A stretch of 64,000 nt of DNA from Pseudomonadota bacterium (lineage in GTDB: Bacteria > Pseudomonadota > Alphaproteobacteria > Caulobacterales > Caulobacteraceae). The first letter of the stretch is position 1, and each line of letters starts with the position of its first letter. Where the stretch lies: contig JAEWJI010000011.1 in assembly GCA_023386645.1 (NCBI GenBank), positions 50,874-114,873 of the forward strand, in the 5' to 3' direction. This document shows, one piece after another, positions 51,576 through 59,218 of the stretch. The translations under genes were made by a program, and so were the position numbers. Under the pieces are notes generated by a model. That model was given only the letters and a program-made list of their open reading frames with translations. It searched no databases and was not told the origin of the DNA.

Positions 51576-51602
51576 TCGCGCTACCCGGCAAGCGGCCGGC
51601 GA

Positions 51603-52415
51603 TCACCCTTCCCCAGACCCGAACATGAGCTGGTGCAGCGCGATCGCGCTGGTCGCCGCGACGTTCAGCGAATCGAAGCCGCCCGCCATGGGGATGCCGA
51701 CCGACTGGGCCCGGGCGATGATCTCCGGCGACAGCCCAGGACCCTCGGATCCGAGGAGAAGCGCCGTGCGGCCGTGGCGGCGGACAGACGCCAGGGTACG
51801 GTGCGCGGCGGGCGTGAGCGCCAGGAGGCCGAAGCCATGCGCCTGTAGTCGCTCGACGATCTCCACCGCTGAACGACCGCCGCCAATCGGGACCCTGAGC
51901 GACGCCCCGACCGACACCCGAATCGCCTTGCGATAGAAGGGATCGCAGCAGCGGTCGTCCAGCAGGACGGCGTGGGCCCCGAAGGCCGCCGCGTTGCGCA
52001 GGATGCCGCCCATGTTGTCGTGGTTGCCGATCCCGAGGGCCACGACCACCACAGCGTCATCGGGCGCGCCTGCCAGAAGATTGTCCAGGTCCGGCGGCGT
52101 CGGAGTCTCGGCGAGAGCCAGGACGCCCCGGTGCAGGGGGAACCCCGCGATGGCGTCGAGCACCGGCTGAGCCGCGACATAGACGGGCGCGGACGGGTTG
52201 ATCGGCTCCAGCACGTCGCGGAAGGCCTCGACCCTGTTCCGCGCCAGCAGCACCGAACGCGGCCTGGCCCGGGACGCCTCGGACAGCAGCACCCGCAGCA
52301 CCACCGCGCCCTCGGCGACCAGCAAGCCACGCCGGCCCACCAGATCGCGCTCGCGGATGTCCCGATAGTCGGCGATGCGCGGGTCGTCGGGGTCTTCGAT
52401 GATGGTCAGACGCAC
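51603..52415 (-). CDS. TrmH/SpoU family RNA 2'-O-ribose methyltransferase
   Basis: A SPOUT-fold methyltransferase of 270 residues. The three motifs are visible: GNHDNMGGILRNAAAFGAHAVLLD, LLLGSEGPGLSPEIIARA and IPMAGGFDSLNVAATSAIALHQL. An N-terminal substrate-binding domain (YRDIRERDLVGRRGLLVAEGAVVLRVLL) precedes them. It should methylate a tRNA or rRNA ribose; the target is unknown. It lies between tRNA-Cys and tRNA-Asn on the opposite strand, 27 and 64 bp from them. Confidence 0.9.
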   Translation of the reverse strand: MRLTIIEDPDDPRIADYRDIRERDLVGRRGLLVAEGAVVLRVLLSEASRARPRSVLLARNRVEAFRDVLEPINPSAPVYVAAQPVLDAIAGFPLHRGVLALAETPTPPDLDNLLAGAPDDAVVVVALGIGNHDNMGGILRNAAAFGAHAVLLDDRCCDPFYRKAIRVSVGASLRVPIGGGRSAVEIVERLQAHGFGLLALTPAAHRTLASVRRHGRTALLLGSEGPGLSPEIIARAQSVGIPMAGGFDSLNVAATSAIALHQLMFGSGEG

Positions 52416-52479
52416 TCGGCTTTTTCCCGTTGCGCGACCGGAACGGTCGCTGCTATAGGCCCGCCTCCCGAGCGGCTGT

Positions 52480-52554
52480 TCCGCGGTAGCTCAGTGGTAG
52501 AGCAGCCGACTGTTAATCGGCTGGTCGTAGGTTCGAATCCTACCCGCGGAGCCA
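52480..52554 (+). tRNA. tRNA-Asn (anticodon GTT)
   Basis: The acceptor stem TCCGCGG / CCGCGGA is followed by GCCA. The anticodon arm CCGACTGTTAATCGG contains GTT, and the D-arm and the T loop GGTTCGAATCC are normal. The length is 75 nt. Confidence 0.96.
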
Positions 52555-52579
52555 TTCCTCTTCCCCCTCGCCGCATACG

Positions 52580-52606
52580 AAAAACGCCCGACGCGAGCGC
52601 CGGGCG
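52580..52606 (-). terminator. Rho-independent terminator after the Ig-like lipoprotein gene
   Basis: On the minus strand a stem CGCCCG / CGGGCG, extendable through the GC-rich loop, is followed by TTTTT (52584-52580). It is the only intrinsic terminator seen for the 52690-53418 gene. The intervening 80 bp hold no gene. Confidence 0.7.
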
Positions 52607-52689
52607 GGAAGTTCGGTGATGGTGGGTGTCCTCGAAGAAGACATCCCCTCGATGGGCCGATTTGGTTAGCGACAGGTTAACCACCTGGA

Positions 52690-53418
52690 TCATCGGCGCG
52701 GGAACCAGGTGACCTGTCGCGCCCCGCCTTCCAACGGCCGCTCGATTCGCCAGCCTTGCCCCGCGTCCCCGCTAACGCCGGGATAGGCGAAACGACGGCC
52801 CGCGACGGTTAGGGCCGCCGCCCCGCCGGGGCTTATGCGCACGGTCCAGCGGCCGTCGGGTCCGGCAAGCGCCTCAAGCGAGGTCTGATCCTCGCGGACC
52901 ACGGAAACTCGGCTCCCCGGCCGCGCTCGCCCCGACAGCAGCAAGGCCGCGCCGTCGGCGTCCACGGCGTCGAGGGCCGGCGCCGGATCGAGACGCCGGC
53001 TAGCGGCGCCGGAAGACACGAGCGCGAGGGGGCCTGTCGGGTCCCCGGAGACGAACAGCCGCTCCGGAGCCGACGCGGCGCTTTGGCCCGTCTGGGTCTC
53101 GATGACGAACAGAGCGTCGCTCGGCGGCGTGGTCAGCGGCAGTTCGAAACGCCCCTGCTCATCGGCCGCCACAGCGTAGGCGTCGCCCCCGTCCACGCGC
53201 AGGACCACGCGCGCGCCAGGATCGGCCAGGCCAGACACGACAATCGCCGCGCCGGCGCGCACCGCCGCCTGGACCCGGGGAGGCGCGACCCAGCCGTCAT
53301 CGACCGCCGCCGGCGCGGTGGGCCCGGCCTCCTCCGCTTGGCGCGAGCAACCGACGGCGGCTAGAAGGCTGATGGCGAGGGCGACCAGGACCGGGGTCCC
53401 GCCGATGGATCGTTTCAT
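52690..53418 (-). CDS. lipoprotein with two Ig-like repeats
   Basis: A 242-residue lipoprotein (lipobox LAAVGC, Cys24). Two beta-sandwich repeats carry the pattern G-x-A-x-P-G-(A/S)-x-V ... D-x-x-G-R-(F/W): VVSGLADPGARVVLRVDGGDAYAVAADEQGRFELPL and LLSGRARPGSRVSVVREDQTSLEALAGPDGRWTVRI. These resemble bacterial Ig-like (Big) domains of surface proteins. The C-terminus ends GGARQVTWFPRR. The ligand is unknown. It is divergent from the LOG gene with 96 bp between. Confidence 0.75.
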   Translation of the reverse strand: MKRSIGGTPVLVALAISLLAAVGCSRQAEEAGPTAPAAVDDGWVAPPRVQAAVRAGAAIVVSGLADPGARVVLRVDGGDAYAVAADEQGRFELPLTTPPSDALFVIETQTGQSAASAPERLFVSGDPTGPLALVSSGAASRRLDPAPALDAVDADGAALLLSGRARPGSRVSVVREDQTSLEALAGPDGRWTVRISPGGAAALTVAGRRFAYPGVSGDAGQGWRIERPLEGGARQVTWFPRR

Positions 53419-53514
53419 GCGCTCCGTCCCGGCATTATGGCTTGCGCCATAACGCGCCCGGCCCGCATCTGTCTCGCCGAACTCCGCAAAGACCCAGGAA
53501 AGACCTCAGCGCCC

Positions 53515-54120
53515 ATGGCCCTCGACACGCCTCAGATCATGCCCTTCGACGGCTCGTCCGTCTGCCTCTTCTGCGGGTCGTCGGACTCCGCCGATCCGAT
53601 CTACACGGAGGCGGCGCGGGCGTTCGGGCGCGAGACGGCCCGGGCGGGCTGGCGGCTGGTCTATGGCGGCGGAGGGGTAGGCCTGATGGGCGCCTCGGCC
53701 CGGGCGGCCCACGAGGCCGGAGGGCGGGTGCTGGGGATCATGCCTGAGTTCCTGCGCAGCCGCGAACGGCTGTTCGACGACGTCGAGACCGTGGTCGTCA
53801 CCTCGATGCATGAGCGCAAGATGCTGATGTACGACGCCTCGGACGCCTTCGTCGTGGCGCCGGGCGGGGTGGGGACGCTCGAGGAGGTGGTGGAGCTGCT
53901 GTCCTGGAAGCGGCTGGACCTTCACTCCAAGCCGGTGATCTTCCTCAACGTCAACGGCTTCTGGGAGACCTTCTTCGCCCTGATGGAGCACAGCGTCCAG
54001 AGCGGCTTCACGCCCCCCAGCTTTCTGAACGCCTGGCAGGTCTGCAAGACTCCTGAAGAGGCCATGGAGCTGCTGGTGCGGCCCGGCGTCGCGGCGCCGT
54101 TGAAATACGATCAGCGATAA
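53515..54120 (+). CDS. LOG family protein (cytokinin riboside 5'-monophosphate phosphoribohydrolase-like)
   Basis: A 201-residue Rossmann-type enzyme of the TIGR00730/LOG family, which splits nucleoside 5'-monophosphates into base and ribose phosphate. The family motifs are SVCLFCGSSDSADPIY, WRLVYGGGGVGLMGASA, ERKMLMYDASDAFVVAPGGVGTLEEVVELLSWKRL (the PGGxGTxxE motif) and HSKPVIFLNVNGFW. The start ATG at 53515 (MALDTPQIMPF) precedes the fold. A 26-codon upstream extension is open but unrelated. Confidence 0.92.
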   Translation: MALDTPQIMPFDGSSVCLFCGSSDSADPIYTEAARAFGRETARAGWRLVYGGGGVGLMGASARAAHEAGGRVLGIMPEFLRSRERLFDDVETVVVTSMHERKMLMYDASDAFVVAPGGVGTLEEVVELLSWKRLDLHSKPVIFLNVNGFWETFFALMEHSVQSGFTPPSFLNAWQVCKTPEEAMELLVRPGVAAPLKYDQR

Positions 54121-54141
54121 GTAAACGTCGGTAAGTAAACG
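54118..54141. repeat. Two direct repeats TAAGTAAACG, possible operator
   Basis: TAAGTAAACG occurs at 54118-54127, overlapping the TAA stop of the LOG gene, and again at 54132-54141, a 14-bp period. The stretch is AT-rich in a GC-rich genome. It lies about 106 bp before the 54248 gene, followed by TTGACA at 54171. TetR-type regulators often bind such spaced repeats, but no regulator gene is adjacent. Confidence 0.45.
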
Positions 54142-54247
54142 GTCCAGTCCGTCTCTTTTGGAAACGGGCATTGACAGTCCTTATTAAAAACTGACACCAT
54201 CGCCGATGGACGCGACAGGCGTCCGAAGCCCTTGCGGAGTCCTCCCG

Positions 54248-54556
54248 ATGCGCACCCTTCTCGTCGCGGCCCTGATGCTGGCCGCGTCCCCCGCCCTGGC
54301 TCAGACCACCGCCCCGGCCCCGGCGGTCGCCACCCAAGCCATCCTCATCGACGCCGCCCGCGCCCCAGCCGGCCGCACCATCATCGACGGCGCCAACTGG
54401 CGCTGCGAGGGCGCGACCTGCACAGCCACCGGCGGCGCGAACCAGCCGGCGACGCGCGCCTGCCGCCGCGTGGTCGCCCGCTTCGGCGCCGTGTCGGCCT
54501 TCACCTATCGCGGCGCGGCCCTGACCGCCGAACAACTCGCCGCCTGCAACGGCTAA
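54248..54556 (+). CDS. small exported protein (CC_3452-like family)
   Basis: A 102-residue secreted protein: signal peptide MRTLLVAALMLAASPALAQT, then a domain with three or more Cys, ANWRCEGATCTATGGANQPATRACRRVVARFGAVSAFTYRGAALTAEQLAACNG. I recall this Cys pattern (WxCxGxxC ... RACRRV ... LxxCN) from small conserved alphaproteobacterial proteins such as the CC_3452 family; the function is unknown. The start at 54248 is where the signal peptide begins. Its promoter area holds a TTGACA box and the direct repeats at 54118-54141. Confidence 0.65.
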   Translation: MRTLLVAALMLAASPALAQTTAPAPAVATQAILIDAARAPAGRTIIDGANWRCEGATCTATGGANQPATRACRRVVARFGAVSAFTYRGAALTAEQLAACNG

Positions 54557-54578
54557 ATCTCCGGAGGCGGGAGCGGCC

Positions 54579-55928
54579 TCAGGCCGCCTCCCCCCTCAGC
54601 CTTGCCTGGACCCGTTCGCGGCCGATCAGGGCGACCATGGCGGCCATGTCAGGGCCGTGAGCCTGGCCTGTCAGCATCATGCGCAGCGGCATGAACAAGC
54701 CCTTGCCCTTGGCGCCCGTCCGGGCCTTCACGGCTTCAGTCCAGGCTGACCAGGCCCCGGCGTCCAGGGTCTCCGGCAAGGTCTCGAGCGCGGCCTGAGC
54801 GAAGGCCGGATCCTCGATCACCGGCGTGATCGGGCCCCGCACGATCCGCGCCATGGCCACGACATCGCTGAACTTCGTCAGATTGCCGCGCACCGCGTTC
54901 CAGAAGACCTCGCCCAGCTCGCAGTCCAGCGCCGCCAGCCGCTCGCGCGCCTGGTCGTAGTCCATGGCATGAAGAGCCTGGGCGTTGAGCCGGTCCAGAT
55001 CCGCGGTGTCGTAGCGCGCCGGCGAGCGGCCCATCTTGTCGAACGAGAAGCCCTCGCCCAGGGCCTGGATAGAGGCGCCGACCTCCAGCGGGTCGGAGGT
55101 GCCAATCCGGCCCAGATGGCTGACGATGGCGATCGGCTCGTAGCCCTGCTCGCGCATTTCGGAGATCGACAGGGACCCCAGCCGCTTGGACAGGGCCTGT
55201 CCGTCGGCCCCGACCAGCAGCGGCATGTGTGCGAAGCCGGGCGTGGCGCCGGCCCAGCCGGCCTTCACCAGGGCCTCGAAGATCTCGATCTGGGCGCCGG
55301 TGTTAGTGACGTGGTCCTCGCCCCGGATCACATGGGTGATCTCCATGTCCAGGTCGTCCACCACCGACGGCAGGGTGTAGAGGAACAGGCCGTCCTCCCG
55401 GATCAGCACGGGATCGGACATCGAGGCCGTGTCGACCTCCGCATGGCCGCGCGCCAGATCCTCCCAGGCCACCCGGCCGCCATCCAGCTTGAAGCGCCAG
55501 TGGGGACGACGACCCTCGGCCTCGAAGGCGGCCTTCTCGGCGTTGGTCAGGGACAGGGCGGCGCGGTCGTAGATGGGGGGCAAGCCCCGCGACAGCTGCA
55601 CCTTGCGGCGGCGATCCAGCTCCTCGCCGGTCTCGTAGCAGGCGTAGAGCCGGCCGACGGATTTCAGGAGCTCGGCCGCAGCCTCATAGCGATCGAAACG
55701 CCTGGACTGGTTGTGGCGCTCGTCCCAGGCCAGGCCCAGCCAGCGCAGGTCGTCCTCGATCCCCTGTTCAAACTCAGGTGTCGAGCGGGCCAGGTCCGTG
55801 TCGTCGATGCGCAGCACGAACCGGCCGCCCTGCCCTTTCGCGAACAGCCAATTGACCAGGGCGGTGCGCACATTGCCGACGTGCAGCTTGCCCGTGGGCG
55901 ACGGGGCGAAACGAACCTTGACGGGCAT
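54579..55928 (-). CDS. gltX: glutamate--tRNA ligase
   Basis: Class I synthetase charging tRNA-Glu, and perhaps tRNA-Gln where GatCAB follows. The N-terminus RFAPSPTGKLHVGNVRTALVNWLFA has the HVGN form of the HIGH motif, then RIDDTDLARS, HVIRGEDHVTNTGAQ and ALSKRLGSLSI (the SKR part of KMSKS). C-terminal anticodon-domain helices end in RVQARLRGEAA. At 449 residues it is of the alphaproteobacterial GltX size. Many alphaproteobacteria carry two gltX copies and this may be either one. Confidence 0.94.
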   Translation of the reverse strand: MPVKVRFAPSPTGKLHVGNVRTALVNWLFAKGQGGRFVLRIDDTDLARSTPEFEQGIEDDLRWLGLAWDERHNQSRRFDRYEAAAELLKSVGRLYACYETGEELDRRRKVQLSRGLPPIYDRAALSLTNAEKAAFEAEGRRPHWRFKLDGGRVAWEDLARGHAEVDTASMSDPVLIREDGLFLYTLPSVVDDLDMEITHVIRGEDHVTNTGAQIEIFEALVKAGWAGATPGFAHMPLLVGADGQALSKRLGSLSISEMREQGYEPIAIVSHLGRIGTSDPLEVGASIQALGEGFSFDKMGRSPARYDTADLDRLNAQALHAMDYDQARERLAALDCELGEVFWNAVRGNLTKFSDVVAMARIVRGPITPVIEDPAFAQAALETLPETLDAGAWSAWTEAVKARTGAKGKGLFMPLRMMLTGQAHGPDMAAMVALIGRERVQARLRGEAA

Positions 55929-56081
55929 GGGATTGAACGACCTCGAAATCAGGCGCGTAGGTCGCGCCCCGCCCCCGCCAAGTCAAGGCGCGGGCGGCGG
56001 TGACGCGCGCTCATCAGCCCGGCAGGGTCCGGAGCGGCGTCCAGCGGCCGGAGCGGTGGAGCCACGACGAACAATTTTTTG

Positions 56082-56099
56082 AGTGTACTTAGTGTACTT
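56082..56099. promoter_or_regulatory. Two tandem AGTGTACTT repeats upstream of vapBC
   Basis: AGTGTACTT occurs at 56082-56090 and again immediately at 56091-56099. Each unit contains the partial palindrome AGTGTACT. They lie in an AT-rich pocket (preceded by ATTTTTTG) about 125 bp before vapB. The 56100-56223 stretch also holds the short palindrome ATCATGAT near the vapB start. These are candidate operator or promoter elements for the toxin-antitoxin operon. Confidence 0.4.
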
Positions 56100-56223
56100 T
56101 ATGTCAAGCGAGCTTTCCATGTCCATCAGCTTGGCATGGGTATGCGTCAGTCTTGGTCGCAGCGTAGAGCCGACAGGACGGACGTTGAGCCGGCAGGGGC
56201 ATCATGATAGGTTCCCCATCGTC

Positions 56224-56487
56224 ATGAACGCTCCTGTCCAGATCCGAAAGGCCGAGACTGTCGAACGGCTGCGCCGACTTGCGGAGGTCGAGGGCAAGAC
56301 CATCACCGACCTGGTCGACGAGATGGTGCGGGAGCGAGATGCGCGGTTGACCGCGAAACGCGAGGCGGACTTCGAACGCCGGCTTTCGGCGGTTCGTGAA
56401 ACCGTTCAGCGCTTCCAGGCTTTACCCGTCGTTGGTCCCTTGCTCACGGATGACGATTTCTACGACGAGGACGGCTTGCCGAAATGA
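56224..56487 (+). CDS. vapB: VapB-type antitoxin (Rv0623-like)
   Basis: Antitoxin that binds and blocks the following VapC and represses its own operon. The 87-residue protein has an N-terminal DNA-binding part (NAPVQIRKAETVERLRRLAEVEGKTITDLVDEMVRERDARLTAKR). Its C-terminal toxin-binding tail (PVVGPLLTDDDFYDEDGLPK) is typical of the Rv0623/VapB family. I placed the start at ATG 56224, where homology begins; 47 in-frame codons upstream look non-coding. Its stop overlaps the vapC start by 4 nt (ATGA). Confidence 0.9.
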   Translation: MNAPVQIRKAETVERLRRLAEVEGKTITDLVDEMVRERDARLTAKREADFERRLSAVRETVQRFQALPVVGPLLTDDDFYDEDGLPK

Positions 56488-56876
56488 CGGCGGTCGACGC
56501 CTCGGCGATCGTCGCCATCCTTCTCGACGAGCCCGAAGCTGAAAGCTTCATGATCTTTCTCGCCAGAAACGGTGGGCTGATCTCTCCTGTAGGATATTGG
56601 GAAGCGGCTACGCGGATGCGCGGCCTGCGCGGTTCACCCGGAGTGGCCGAGCTCGACACGCTCCTCGGCCAGCTCGGGGTATCGGTGGCATCGATTGATG
56701 CGCGTTCGGCGAAGCTGGCCTGCGAAGCGGAAGCCTCATACGGCAAGCGGACCCCTGCCGGGCTGAACCTTGGCGACTGCTTCGCCTATGCGCTGGCGCG
56801 GGAAATGGACGCGCCCTTGCTTTACAAGGGCGATGACTTCGCCAGGACCGACATCAGGCCGGCGCTGCCGGCCTGA
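56484..56876 (+). CDS. vapC: VapC-type PIN-domain ribonuclease toxin
   Basis: Metal-dependent RNase toxin of 130 residues, usually cutting tRNA or rRNA. The PIN acidic residues are visible: Asp in MTAVDASAIVAILLDEPEA, Glu in ISPVGYWEAATRM, and the Asp pair in GLNLGDCFAYALAREMDAPLLYKGDDFARTDI. It is coupled to vapB by an ATGA overlap. Nothing indicates inactivation. It is convergent with dksA, 6 bp between stops. Confidence 0.92.
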   Translation: MTAVDASAIVAILLDEPEAESFMIFLARNGGLISPVGYWEAATRMRGLRGSPGVAELDTLLGQLGVSVASIDARSAKLACEAEASYGKRTPAGLNLGDCFAYALAREMDAPLLYKGDDFARTDIRPALPA

Positions 56877-56882
56877 GACGGA

Positions 56883-57317
56883 TCAGTCGTCGCGGTGGAC
56901 CCGCTCGCGGCGTTCATGCCGCTCCTGGGCCTCGACCGACAGCACCGCCGTGGGACGGGCTTCGAGCCGGCCCAGGCCGATCGGTTCGCCGGTGTCCTCG
57001 CAGTAACCGTAGGAGCCGTCCTCGATCCGGCGCAGGGCGTCGTCGATCTTGGCGATCAGCTTGCGCTGGCGGTCGCGGGTGCGGAGCTCAAGCGCCCGAT
57101 CCGATTCCGACGAGGCCCGATCCACCAGGTCGGGATGGTTCTCGGTCTCCGCCTTCAGGTTGACGACGGTGCCCCGGCTCTCGCGAAGGATTTCGTCCTT
57201 CCAAGCCAACAGCTTGTGCTTGAAGTAAGCCAGTTGCCGCTCATTCATGAACGGTTCGTCGTCGCTGGGCCGATAGGGCTCGGCCTCTTCGACGTACACA
57301 GACGCTAATGCGCTCAT
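56883..57317 (-). CDS. dksA: RNA polymerase-binding transcription factor DksA
   Basis: Binds the RNA polymerase secondary channel and works with ppGpp in the stringent response. The coiled-coil region (FKHKLLAWKDEILRESRGTVVNLKAETENHPDLVDRASSESDRALELRTRDRQRKLIAKIDDAL) contains the DxxDxA tip as D-L-V-D-R-A. The zinc-finger region YGYCEDTGEPIGLGRLEARPTAVLSVEAQERHERRERVHR keeps only one of the four Cys, as in other alphaproteobacterial DksA proteins, so it should not bind zinc. I set the start at ATG 57317 (MSALASVYVEEAEPYRPS); an ATG six codons upstream is possible. Confidence 0.93.
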   Translation of the reverse strand: MSALASVYVEEAEPYRPSDDEPFMNERQLAYFKHKLLAWKDEILRESRGTVVNLKAETENHPDLVDRASSESDRALELRTRDRQRKLIAKIDDALRRIEDGSYGYCEDTGEPIGLGRLEARPTAVLSVEAQERHERRERVHRDD

Positions 57318-57498
57318 CGCACTCACGCTTTCCACCCCGACGCCCCCCTGGCGTCGTCCGGCGTATAGGCTCAGGTGCGGAGTCGGGGCAACGGCGTTCG
57401 CGCGTCTGTGATCGCGTTAAGGTTCAGGATCGCCCAAAGCGTGACATTTCTTCCTCACTTGGCCGATCCGCGCATGAATCGGGCCGAGCGTGACGGTT

Positions 57499-57930
57499 CT
57501 ATGCTGCGCCGCGACGAAGTTCGGCCTTGGCCAGTTCGACCGAGGCGCGCAGATCGATCTGATCCAGCAGGCCAGAAAGCCCGGCGTCGTCGGTGGAGGG
57601 TCGCTCCTCGCGCACAGCTTGCGACAGTTGGGTCAAGGCGTCCGCATCCGCCCGGCCTTCCAGCAGGGACAGTTTGAGCGCGTCGAGCCGGTCCAGCAAC
57701 GCCCCGCCACGGCGGATCGCCCGGCGACGCCGCTCCAGCGGTTCCTCGACGCCCTGGAGGGCCATCAGGGCCGAGAGACCCTGAACGCCGGCCGGACCAG
57801 AGGCTGAGCTGACCGCCGCCGCGCCCTGGGAGCCTGCGGAGCCGCCAAGGGTGAAGCCCGTCCTGGGTCCGCCCGGCCGCGCGGAGCCAGGCTGGACGGC
57901 CGCTGGGCCCGAGGGACCTGTGATCTTCAT
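57499..57930 (-). CDS. fliX: flagellar assembly regulator FliX
   Basis: In Caulobacter, FliX is a class II flagellar protein that links basal-body assembly to activation of the sigma-54 activator FlbD. This 143-residue protein starts MKITGPSGPAAVQ and has a low-complexity Gly/Ser/Ala stretch. The conserved region is QGLSALMALQGVEEPLERRRRAIRRGGALLDRLDALKLSLLEG, with the end LDQIDLRASVELAKAEL. It is divergent from flgI as in Caulobacter. The start ATG at 57930 fits the homology; codons upstream are in frame but unrelated. Confidence 0.92.
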   Translation of the reverse strand: MKITGPSGPAAVQPGSARPGGPRTGFTLGGSAGSQGAAAVSSASGPAGVQGLSALMALQGVEEPLERRRRAIRRGGALLDRLDALKLSLLEGRADADALTQLSQAVREERPSTDDAGLSGLLDQIDLRASVELAKAELRRGAA

Positions 57931-57982
57931 GAGCGGCGGCTCCGGGTCATTTGGCGATCCTTGAGGGGCGGTCGTCACTTCT

Positions 57983-57989
57983 TGGTTAA
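57983..57989 (-). promoter_or_regulatory. Candidate CtrA half-site upstream of fliX
   Basis: TTAACCA on the minus strand (TGGTTAA on plus) lies 53 bp before the fliX start and matches 7 of 8 bases of the CtrA half-site TTAACCAT. Caulobacter fliX is CtrA dependent, so this is plausible, but the match is short. Confidence 0.35.
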
Positions 57990-57994
57990 CGCCC

Positions 57995-58009
57995 CGGCAG
58001 TTTCTGCCG
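57995..58009. promoter_or_regulatory. Palindrome in the fliX-flgI divergent region
   Basis: CGGCAG-TTT-CTGCCG, a perfect 6-bp inverted repeat with a 3-nt spacer, sits between the two divergent flagellar genes, about 55 bp upstream of the flgI sigma-54-like promoter. It could be a binding site for an enhancer protein such as FlbD (inference). Confidence 0.35.
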
Positions 58010-58062
58010 TCCGCCCCGCGCCGGGAACCCTGGCAGCCTCTGATTTTCCTAGGATTTGTCGG

Positions 58063-58078
58063 CGGCACGAAGTTGGCA
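58063..58078 (+). promoter_or_regulatory. Candidate sigma-54 promoter of flgI
   Basis: CGGCACGAAGTTGGCA has GG at 58064-58065 and GC at 58076-58077, the exact -24/-12 spacing. It differs from the consensus TGGCACG-N4-TTGCA mainly by C for T at the first base and G for T before the GC. The expected transcript start is near 58089, 21 bp before the flgI ATG. Caulobacter flgI belongs to a sigma-54-dependent class. Confidence 0.6.
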
Positions 58079-58109
58079 TCCGTAATCGCGCACAACACGC
58101 GGACCTCGC

Positions 58110-59216
58110 ATGCGCCAGTGGCTTCTTCCCGTTCTTCTCGGCCTCGCCGCCCTCGCCGGCGCGAGCGGTCCGGCCACGGCCCAATCCCGGATCAAGGACA
58201 TCGCCTCGGTCGAGGGGGTGCGCACCAACCAGCTGGTAGGCTACGGCCTGGTGGTCGGCCTGGCCGGAACGGGCGACTCCCTGCGCAACTCGCCCTTCAC
58301 CCGCCAGTCGCTGGAAGGGATGATGGAGCGGCTGGGCGTCAACATTCGCGACGCCAACGCCAACACCAAGAACATCGCAGCCGTGATGGTGACGGCCGAA
58401 CTGCCCGCCTTCGCCACGCCCGGGTCGCGGATCGACGTGTCGGTCTCGACCATGGGCGACGCCAAGAGCCTGCTGGGCGGGACCCTGCTGGTCACCAGCC
58501 TTCAGGGCGCGGACGGCCAAGTGTACGCCGTCGCGCAAGGCTCGGTTCAGACGGGGTCGGTGTCGGCGGGCGGGGCCTCGGGCTCGTCGGTGACGCGCGG
58601 CGTGCCGACCGCCGGCCGGATCGCCTCGGGCGCGACGGTCGAGCTGGAGACCGGCTTCGACCTGGGTCAGATGAACGAGGTCCGGCTGACGCTGCGCAAC
58701 CCCGACTTCACCACCGCCCAGCGCATGGCCCAGGCGATCAACGCTGTCTATCCGGGCACGGCCCTGGCCGAGAACGGCTCGGTCGTGGCCCTGCGGGCGC
58801 CCCAGGCGATGGGGATGGCGGGCTTCATCAGCCGGGTCGAGAACCTGCCGGTCCAAGTCGATGCGCCCGCCAAGGTGATCATCGACGAGGTCAACGGCGT
58901 GATCGTCATGGGCGACGCCGTGCGGGTGTCCACGGTCGCGATCGCGCAGGGCAACCTGACCATCTCGGTGCAGGAGACGCCGATGGTCAGCCAGCCCGAG
59001 GGCTTCAGCATGGGCCAGACCGCCGTGGTTCCCCAGTCGGACGTCAGCGTCGAGGAGGACCTGGGCCGCGAGATGCGGATCGTCAACGGTTCGACCTCGC
59101 TGTCGACCCTGGTCAACGGACTGAACGCCCTGGGCGTGTCGCCCCGCGACATGATCTCCATCCTGCAGGCCATCAAGGCCGCCGGCGCCCTACAGGCCGA
59201 CATCGAGGTGATGTGA
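58110..59216 (+). CDS. flgI: flagellar P-ring protein FlgI
   Basis: Forms the periplasmic P ring of the flagellar basal body around the rod. The 368-residue protein has a cleaved Sec signal (MRQWLLPVLLGLAALAGASGPATAQ). The family hallmarks are RIKDIASVEGVRTNQLVGYGLVVGLAGTGDS, FTRQSLEGMMERLGVNI, KNIAAVMVTAELPAFATPGSRIDVSVS, GGTLLVTSLQGADGQVYAVAQG and the C-terminal STLVNGLNALGVSPRDMISILQAIKAAGALQA. It leads an operon with the rod-binding protein and flbY. Confidence 0.97.
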   Translation: MRQWLLPVLLGLAALAGASGPATAQSRIKDIASVEGVRTNQLVGYGLVVGLAGTGDSLRNSPFTRQSLEGMMERLGVNIRDANANTKNIAAVMVTAELPAFATPGSRIDVSVSTMGDAKSLLGGTLLVTSLQGADGQVYAVAQGSVQTGSVSAGGASGSSVTRGVPTAGRIASGATVELETGFDLGQMNEVRLTLRNPDFTTAQRMAQAINAVYPGTALAENGSVVALRAPQAMGMAGFISRVENLPVQVDAPAKVIIDEVNGVIVMGDAVRVSTVAIAQGNLTISVQETPMVSQPEGFSMGQTAVVPQSDVSVEEDLGREMRIVNGSTSLSTLVNGLNALGVSPRDMISILQAIKAAGALQADIEVM

Positions 59217-59218
59217 GA

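Noticed and set aside
56083..56223. N-terminal extension of VapB by 47 codons
   Set aside because: It contains the AT-rich repeats and no family similarity; VapB proteins of this type begin near NAPVQIRKAE.
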